Origin: Choanephora cucurbitarum
Taxonomy: Eukaryota; Mucoromycota; Mucoromycetes; Mucorales; Choanephoraceae
Length of the DNA stretch: 64,000 bases
Direction of reading: 5' to 3'
Assembly: GCA_025331435.1 (NCBI GenBank)
Contig: JAIWNI010000127.1
Span: 1 to 64,000, forward strand
Part shown: positions 56,896 to 64,000 of the stretch, piece by piece
Position numbering within the stretch: the stretch's first letter is position 1
Layout: every line of letters begins with the position of its first letter
Position numbers and translations under genes: made by a program
The notes under the pieces: generated by a model
Databases searched by the model: none
What the model was told of the DNA's origin: nothing
What the model saw: the letters and a program-made list of their open reading frames with translations, nothing else

Positions 56896-59318
56896 ATAAT
56901 CCACATAAGGAAATCATAAAGGGCAGATAATGTAACCAAAAGAGAATTAAGGGAGTCAATGTTCCTTTCCCTAGCATAGGCTGTCAATTCTCAAGTAATC
57001 ACATAATCAGTCATCACAATTGAATTCATGTAAATCAATTAGTATATAAAGGATAGAAATATTTAGCTTTAGAACATCATCTTTTACTTTCAGAATAAAG
57101 AGAAGTCTCATCGTACTTCCTGTCCCATATTTTCTTTATCTTTGATCTCAAAATACCACACGAATGGATGGATACTCAAGGTGTATATACTTTGTATGCT
57201 TCGTAAGAAAAGAATGATGACAGGTTTTCTCCAGTACTTGTTGCTGTTCACGAAGAAGTTGCCAAGCTACAATACTAATCGCTATTGAATGCTGCACGAT
57301 GGTTTATGGAAAATTCAGGCTTTTGCCTACAGTTTCAATTATCTCTACCAATGGCTCGTCTGATCTGATGAATGATAACGAATTCAATGTTATTGGCGAT
57401 TTATTTTTAGCGCACTGTAAGACCCACTTTTACGCGAGGAAGTGTTTTTTGTTTTTTCCTTGATTTAGTCAACAAAAGTGTAACTGATGCGCCTCGACCT
57501 TCACTAACATCACTGTGTCAGTTTATATGTGATCCCAACAAAGCACTTGTCTTTCACCACAATTCTGAAACTGAAACAATAAGCTTGTCATGTGAAGTAG
57601 TAACATATAGGGAAAGTGAAAATAAAAACTTTTGATTCATTAATAAAATATAATTCTTATTTTTTTTTCTTCGTTGGATATGATGATATGAGGATTTTAG
57701 ACTGTCAGATGATTTATATGACTTGAAAAAATCTCAAGCCTTTCCTTTGTTAAAGATTTGTCTCCAGTCTTTGTTTCTCCCCGGCTTACTTAGGCGTTCA
57801 ATATATAACATATCTTCTTTGGTATTGTTATCTTCTTCTTCCAATTTTTTTGTAATCATTCAACTGCAAATACTCCTTTTTCTGCTAACGTCTTTGTTTT
57901 TTGGCAGATTTATCTTCTCGACTATTGTTTTCTTCGACAATTTGCGAAAAAATTCTTTTAATATCATCTAATTGGTATAAAATGCTTGATTTTGTGATCC
58001 TTTGGTAATGTCGTATTTGGACACGCATTCAAACAGAACCCGGAAGTTCAATTAATCATCTTAAGAAAAGATGATTGCCATTCTGACAGATAATGTCAAA
58101 ATAACAATAAATCAAACAATGTTCGCAAAATTGGAAACCTAAAATCACATTAAATGTTACCAAAGGGAAGACGGAAATCAAACATATAACAAGCGTTGGG
58201 TAAAAAGCGATGAAGTGATATATAAGGCATTCAATGTGCGTAGCTAACACATCGAAAGCATGACCAGACTTATATTCATGGATTCTCCTTTTTCTCCAAT
58301 ACTGAAAATAGCTATATGACATGGTACATTATTATAACAGGATGGTTGCATAGGCCTTATAAAATCAAGGTAGCAGCATCTAACAATACAAGCAATGATT
58401 CTAGAGATTTCATTATCAGAAAAGACTAAATCATTACTTGGATAAAGATAGTTCTGAGACATACACACAAAGGGCTTGTCTATCATTATCACACTATTTA
58501 AACTGATCTAACATCCAACGAAACAAGTGAGCAAGTATGAAACAGTTGAGTCTGATATATTCAGATACTTTCCAAGACACAACACATATCTTGATAAAGC
58601 ATAAATAGCTTATCACTAAGATATAAACCTAGTTGAAAATATATGTCCACAAGAAATCAGTATATCTAAAGTCAAAATTTCAAAAACAGGTGCAAATGAG
58701 AAGAATGATTGTTTGAATTCAGCCAAGCGATTCTGTTATTGACACCAAGGTTTCCCCCAGGCACATCAGGTCTGCCAAAGTCTTTGCACCTTGGTTTTCA
58801 ATGTCGCTATTTCTATGCTTTTACTCGAAATGAACGCCGACCTATTTCGTTTCACTAATGCTGCAACAGCTTACAGACATAAGAATTTCTATACGGTTTG
58901 AGCAAGTCAAGCGCAGCTGATTAAGTTTGATCTGGTTTTTCTAAGAGAACAAGTGCCCCTTTTCCGTATCATCTTTGCTTTGTAATGTATATTTTCAATC
59001 TTAAACAAATAGATGTCAATTACATTATAATACTGGCAGACTGCCTCTATCAGCACTTAAATTAGATTGTTAATATCTAATCCTTTGCTAATTCTCATTC
59101 TTTATTCTGTCAACATGTTCTTTCTGCTTTCCTTTGACGAATATCAAAAGAAGAGAGTCTGTTAGTTATTTAGAGTGCAATGTCTATAAGGAGCGATTTT
59201 GTGATGACTATTTGTTAACATATATACAGAAAAGCTTTCTAAAAAACTCATTGTTTCGAATCAGTGAAATATCTTTCTAACTACAGACTATTTGTACAAA
59301 AAGAGTTGAATCGTTTTA
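56896..59318. other. Gene-free AT-rich region
   Basis: No gene or clear repeat. Frames near 57723 and 58056-58492 are short and hydrophobic by composition only. Confidence 0.4.
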
Positions 59319-59505
59319 TTGGTTTTTCAAACTGAATTTGCGCATCAAGATTTTTTTTTTGCGTGTCGAGATTTTTTTTTTTGCGTTTTGAGGTTTGCGC
59401 ATCACGTATATTTTGTATTATAAAAAAAAGTTCCAGTACGCAAAGAAAAAATCTCGGCACGCAAAAAAAAAAATCTTGATGCGCAAATTCAGTTTGAAAA
59501 ACCAA
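59319..59505. mobile_element. MITE-like palindromic element with TA duplication
   Basis: 187 bp with long imperfect terminal inverted repeats: TTGGTTTTTCAAACTGAATT at the left and its complement at the right end, continuing inward through TTGCGCATCAAGA and a T-run for about 55 bp. It is flanked by TA on each side (59317-59318 and 59506-59507), as for Tc1/mariner-mobilised MITEs. It has no coding capacity. Confidence 0.8.
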
Positions 59506-59673
59506 TATAGGCGGATTACCTAAACTAAGAGTAGTCAATCATCCCCCGATTTAGGGAACGACTTCGGTTCCCTCACGACCGTTCCCTAAATCAATATCGT
59601 TCCTTATTTAAAATAAAGTACCGCTGGATAAGCTTTTGTCCTGACAGTACTATTTTCACACCATTGCTTTTAT

Positions 59674-60006
59674 AGAGAGTTTGGCAAAAAAGTTTTTACA
59701 TGTAGAGAGTTTGGCAAGTCATTTTGCATTTTTTCCTTTTTGAAAATGTGAGACATACACACTTGATGTTACACAAAACTTTTTGTCTTTTTGCTAAATC
59801 GGGTTTAAAAGTGTATGTCGCAAGTTCAAATATTGCAATACCGTTGTTATTTAAAGCTCTATTTTTAAGCTGGCTTGATATCTGACTTGCGGAAGCCAGT
59901 TATAGCAAATGAAAGCTCTTCAAAGCTAATAGTCCGCGGAAAATGTAAGGTTTGACCTGCCATATAAGTCAAAAAAACATGTAAACATTTTTTTGCCAAA
60001 CTCTCT
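59674..60006. mobile_element. MITE-like element with 30-bp inverted ends
   Basis: The left end AGAGAGTTTGGCAAAAAAGT.. (59674-59703) is mirrored at 59977-60006 as ACATGTAAACATTTTTTTGC.., almost exactly complementary. A second GAGAGTTTGGCAAG copy lies just inside the left end. An inner inverted pair (GACATACACACTT at 59753 and AAGTGTATGTCGC at 59809) is present. No clear target duplication. Confidence 0.65.
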
Positions 60007-60082
60007 TGTATCTAATACCTGTCTTTGAATTTAAGGTTTAACTTGCCATATATATCAAAAAACGTGTAAAAACCTTTTTTAC
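59945..60082. repeat. Imperfect direct repeats near the right MITE end
   Basis: Two roughly 50-bp units, at 59945-59994 and 60031-60082, share AAGGTTT(G/A)AC(C/T)TGCCATATA and the following TCAAAAAA..GTAAA part. The second copy lies outside the element end. Confidence 0.6.
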
Positions 60083-60609
60083 ATCCTCTCTAATTTATAA
60101 AGTAACACACCTAACGATTTTTCATACATATATAGTAATTTTCTTTACTCAACCGCTCAATACTAGAAGGCCATTGGCTAGATTAAGATTTCAGTCTAAA
60201 ATAACAGAAAATTACACAAGAATTTTAGAGTTCACGGATTACACAGAATGAAGAAGCATTTATTACTGGCTGTTGAGAATAAAAAAGTTGCGAAAAAATG
60301 TGCGAAAAGAAAGGAAAGATTTCATTCGCGGAAGCAGCACCCCAAGTTTTACAAGAACTGAAAAGGGTGAGGTTGAGTGGGGGGGGGATAAAGGATATGA
60401 AGGGGGGAGACAGACTTTGTTGGGTACACTGCTAGCGAAGTTTTTGGAATTCAGCTGTGTAACGTCGGAAGCTCGTAAGATTCCTTTTTTGGAACAAGCC
60501 AAATATGGGTTAGATTTACTGGGGGTGGTGGGGGATTAGATTCCTCATTTAGAATTGGGTGGTTACATAGAAATATGACTTTTTATTGGCTTAAAACTTA
60601 AAGTAAATT

Positions 60610-60803
60610 CAGCTGCCACTAGGCATTGGATGGCTACCACTGAAAAATAAAAACCAGGGTGGAATGAATTGACCCTAGATACTACGCAGGCAGCCAGCAG
60701 GCTTTTGTAGCCATAACCCGCCTACTTGGTATCTTAGGACAACCTATTCCACCCTGGTATCTACTTTCCAGTAGTAACCATCTGATGCTTGGCGACGAGC
60801 TGC
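60610..60803. repeat. About 194-bp foldback sequence
   Basis: The left arm (60610-60693) is complementary, with mismatches, to the right arm (60720-60803). The strongest part is CCAGGGTGGAAT (60654-60665) against ATTCCACCCTGG. Pairing extends through AGGCATTGGATGG on the outside and GACCCTAGATAC on the inside, so a transcript would form one long imperfect hairpin. It could be a foldback MITE or a hairpin RNA source. Confidence 0.65.
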
Positions 60804-63362
60804 TATCTATAGGTAGCTGATTGACTTTTAAGTAGATTATTCTGAACTCTGTAATATCTCTGCCACTGTAAAAGAAAGTGTAAATAATGGAACTTTTCTA
60901 ATCAGAGTACTACTTACATTAAGACCATAGGCGAGATAGCACACATATCAGTCTATGTAATAAAGATGAGTTAGTGATCGATATACTTTTGAAGTAAAAA
61001 TCAAACTTACCAACACATCTTGACATTGACATTACTAGAGCAAGCTTGAACGAGCAAAGTTAGAAACCTATTCCTTATTGCAGCAAAGCGACATGAAACT
61101 TACATTTACTATATAGAGCTTGGCCTGCTATGAGTGTGTCATGTTGAAAGATTATAGAGTCAAAGATATTATAACAAAAGACATTAAGAAAAGAAGAGGT
61201 AATTTTTTTAAAAAAAAATTTATTGTCTTAAGATTTTAACTGTCTTAGGATTTTTTATTGACTGAATTGGATTACACCCAGTTTTTCTCTCAATTAAATA
61301 CTTTCAGCCCTGGTCAAGCAGTTGTATGTGATATAGATCATACCATACATGTACTCGATACTAGCTCCTTTATTGACAACACTAGAGTTGTTAATAGCTC
61401 CATTTTTGCTTCTCTTTGGCTGATAATTTTGTAATATCAGCATAACTTTTTTTGATCCTTTTCAATTTTTTTTGTTAAGTTATTTGAAACCCAAATCATT
61501 CATTACAACCAATAAAAACCATTTTTTGGGTGTTTTGAAGCTCCTTTTATCTCAAATCGCCGTCTAAACGTGAATTACACAAAGTTTTTTTTTATATCCA
61601 ATTGCCATTCATTATTCAGATTTTTGTACACTTTATTACCATATTTAGATGAAATCTCTCTAGGAGTGTAGTGATTGGCTAATTAATTAACTGGCGCAAG
61701 GTGAAAATAAGAAAAAAAAGACTTAGAAAAAATATTTTAATTTTTCAACAGGTGCTTTCTCTACAACTACTGCGAAATTTTTTTCCTTCTCTCTCTTTTA
61801 CGTACTCATGCAGGTTTGCTTCATCTAATGACTTCTGCTTCTTGACATCTTAAGGTAAAGTTCACTAGATACAACTGCATAAAACTGTTCGCTTACTAAA
61901 ACTTTCTAGACTTCCTCTAGGTTAGCTTATTATCACTTCATCTGTTGGTAGAGGTAAGACGTACAATTATAAGAACGCGATGAAGACTTATGAAACTAAC
62001 ACTAGTTTTGGTTTTTAGATACTCACAAATGTGTCTCTCACTTGGCTCTTCTGTTGCAAGTTTTTCATGCTTACTGAGCAAACAGGAGATTGCTTGCATC
62101 CTTAAGTAAGGTAAAGCTATTACGTGGCCCTTGATAGGGCAGGGAGGGTACTTAGCACAAGACTTTTTTGAAATAAAGTGATGTTTTTATAAGCCACATT
62201 TATACGCTATAGAGCGCCTAATCGTAGTCATTCCTAAAAAGGAAGATACGAGTGCTCATTCAATGGGGGGAGAGGGGAGCTCAGCTACCTAAAAAGGAAG
62301 GTATTTTACTCATTTGAAGGGGGGTGAGCAGAAACCCCCCAAAGTTTAGGCAGTTCCCAAAAAGGCGATTCTAAAACTCATCATAAAGGGAAGGTTACAT
62401 TTTTCAAATGGGGTTTAAAATCGAAGAAAAAAATCGTTGGGTGTGAATTCCATTATATAATTGGCTCTCACAAGCGGCATATGAAATAAAATAAGGAACG
62501 GGTTACCACAGGACCGTTCCCTATTCCTTAAAGCAATAATAAGGAACATCAAGGGGTAACGGAAGTTCGGTTCCCTTAAGACCGTTCCCTAAATCGAAAT
62601 CGTTCCCTAGATTCGGTTCCCTAAATCGGGGGATGACTGTAGCGACTTAGAACAAAAAAAAAAGCAAGAGCTTCATAGATATCTGAATGCCATTTACAAA
62701 AGGAAGCATGATACCAGTAGTTTTTTCTTTCTGGCTTTGGTTTTAGTTTTGGCTTTATATGATAATAAAGAGGTGTTTATTGCTTTTGATTGCTTTGCAT
62801 TTTTGCTGTTGGTTTTTTTTCCTTTCTTCTACCTTGTGCCAAACATAAAAAGGAGAAGGAATGACGCAATATAATAGGGTGTCGTATCGATCAGGGAAAA
62901 AAGAAAAAAGACAAAATCGGAATAACAATAATGCAAGTTGTCCTCTCATCTTTTTTACTTTATTTTATTTTTGTCCATCGTTCTACTCCCTCTAAATACC
63001 AGCTACATGACTTGTACAATAGCTCTATAGCCAGAGAGGTCCTCTACTATAGATAGCCGCTTTGTCTTTTTTTCCTTTTGGTTTTTTTTCTGTCTTCTTT
63101 CCATGAGAAATAGTCAGCATACCAAACGCTTTTGTCTGGTAATTGGATTTCCTTTCCGAGACAAGTTCCCTTTTTCTTTTTCTTTTTTTTTTTACAAACT
63201 CAGAAAAAATAAACAATGCACCATGAAAGATAGAAAAATTCTTCTAATTGTTGAGCACCGCTTTTCGTGGTTTATATCTCCGAAGACGTGCAACAAATAA
63301 ACTTATTTAAAAAAAAAAAGATAGAAAAATTAGCTTTTTCCATGTTTCTCTCACATTTCTTG
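60804..63362. other. Gene-free region
   Basis: AT-rich with A/T-runs. It includes the right pogo-like end (62490-62640), a pair of CTAAAAAGGAAG words with G-runs near 62235-62330, and pyrimidine tracts near 63065-63195. No gene supported. Confidence 0.4.
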
Positions 63363-63645
63363 TTTCTCGATGATGCCAGGTTATAAGTTCGCTTATCTTG
63401 CTGGTTGAGTGCTGTAATGTACCAAGCCCCATCAGGACAGTAGAGCCTGCTCTGGCAGCTTGCTCTGCTTACAGCATTTTATAGACGGACCATAATGGGC
63501 TAGTTTACTATTTCACTCTTATTTCTCGATGATGCCAGGTTATAAGTTCGCTTATCTTGCTGGTTGAGTGCTGTAATGTACCAAGCCCCATCAGGACAGT
63601 AGAACCTGCTCTGGCAGCTTGCTCTGCTTACAGCATTTTATAGAC
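63363..63645. repeat. Two tandem 124-bp copies of a foldable unit
   Basis: Copies at 63363-63486 and 63522-63645 differ at one base that I can see (TAGAGCCT versus TAGAACCT), with a unique 35-bp spacer. Each has an ATAAG-TTCG-CTTAT hairpin extended by CCAGG/CTTGCTGG. A second stem follows: GTGCTGTAA paired with TTACAGCA, enclosing an AGAGCCTGCTCT hairpin in copy 1. Each copy ends in ATTTTATAGAC. It is non-coding. No known RNA family was recognised. Confidence 0.85.
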
Positions 63646-64000
63646 AATTTCAAAAGGAGTTGGTAAGAACAATCTGACACTTCATCTAAATTTTTTAGGT
63701 CTGGTTAACCAGCAGAGATAAAAGACGCCCATATTTTTCGACAATCATGCAACTTATTTTTTCATGCCAGATGATTCAAGTATATCGTCGAATGTATGGT
63801 TTTTACTGTTTCGTTTTAGATAAGCAGGATTGACAGTCCACCGATCTCTATACTTACACAGAGTAAAAAGAAAACTATCTTGTAGAAAGTAACGGCAGTC
63901 ATACATCAATATCATTACAGTTTGAACTTGATAGACAGATTACCAAGCATAGAAAAAGTATGTTGAAATCAGTTAATATATTAAAAAGTTAAAGGAGCTA
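63646..64000. other. Right-edge sequence, no gene seen
   Basis: AT-rich and unremarkable. No frame, repeat or RNA gene supported up to the window end. Confidence 0.4.

Larger units (their letters stand above)
59536..62639. mobile_element. Interval bounded by pogo-like inverted repeats
   Basis: TCATCCCCCGATTTAGGGAAC at 59539-59559 is perfectly inverted at 62616-62636. Outside these 21 bp the right end reads TACAG and the left reads GTCAA, close to the CAGTCATCCCCCG-type ends and TA target of pogo/Tc1-like elements. Both ends carry subterminal GTTCCCT/AGGGAAC repeats. No transposase is found inside. It may be a 3.1-kb non-autonomous element, or two solo ends. Confidence 0.5.

Noticed and set aside
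57723..57971. 82-codon Leu/Phe-rich frame as a membrane protein
   Set aside because: Its hydrophobicity follows from T-rich DNA. It lacks flanking charges, promoter or splice context.
60273..60539. 88-codon frame inside the 3.1-kb inverted-repeat interval as a transposase remnant
   Set aside because: Composition is driven by A- and G-runs, and no DDE or DNA-binding motif is seen.
63363..63645. CRISPR-like repeat-spacer pattern
   Set aside because: Only two units, 124 bp each, in a eukaryotic genome. Not a CRISPR array.

Overview
The window is nuclear DNA of an early-diverging filamentous fungus, most likely a Mucoromycota (Mucorales-like) species. The evidence is an AT-rich genome with many short introns (about 45-80 nt, GT..AG), fungal gene families (Zn2Cys6 factor, copper-fist factor, TAF5, RRN3, MVP1), an animal-type glutamate dehydrogenase together with a cobalamin adenosyltransferase (neither typical of Dikarya), and Mucorales-style mobile elements. 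There are no operons. Exon borders were worked out by hand from reading frame and splice sites.

Region 1 (1 to about 13.4 kb) is a transposon graveyard. It holds an open Ty3/gypsy gag-pol frame on the minus strand that runs off the left edge, a decayed Tc1/mariner (IS630-type) transposase, a decayed nuclease-like fragment, a decayed LINE ORF1, an unknown intron-containing gene killed by stop codons and split by a 5'-truncated LINE insertion with a 14-bp target-site duplication, and a decayed Crypton tyrosine recombinase on the minus strand.

Region 2 (13.8-53.9 kb) is gene-rich. In order: a small acidic protein, an epoxide-hydrolase-like alpha/beta hydrolase, TAF5 (-), a FAR1-domain protein, the mitochondrial m-AAA protease AFG3 (-), glutamate dehydrogenase, tRNA-His, a non-coding stretch with an unknown gene relic, a Zn2Cys6 transcription factor with two apparent 1-nt frameshifts, galactose-1-phosphate uridylyltransferase, a two-TM protein, RRN3 (-), the sorting nexin MVP1, ATP1 (-), the cobalamin adenosyltransferase, a calmodulin-like protein (-), a cytochrome P450 (-), GAR1, a hypothetical protein and a copper-fist regulator (-). 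These are unrelated housekeeping, mitochondrial (AFG3, GDH, ATP1, MMAB-type), nucleolar (RRN3, GAR1) and regulatory genes, not a functional cluster.

Region 3 (53.9-64 kb) has no convincing gene. It is made of simple repeats, a degenerate AAAGGTTTTT-type repeat, several terminal-inverted-repeat (MITE-like) elements, a roughly 3.1-kb interval bounded by pogo-like inverted repeats, and two near-identical 124-bp copies of a strongly foldable unit with a UUCG-capped hairpin.

No complete new biological system is demonstrable from sequence alone. The best leads are the structured tandem unit at 63.4-63.6 kb, the LINE-interrupted unknown gene with its stop codons all of the CAR-to-TAR type, and the nested inverted-repeat elements at 59-63 kb.
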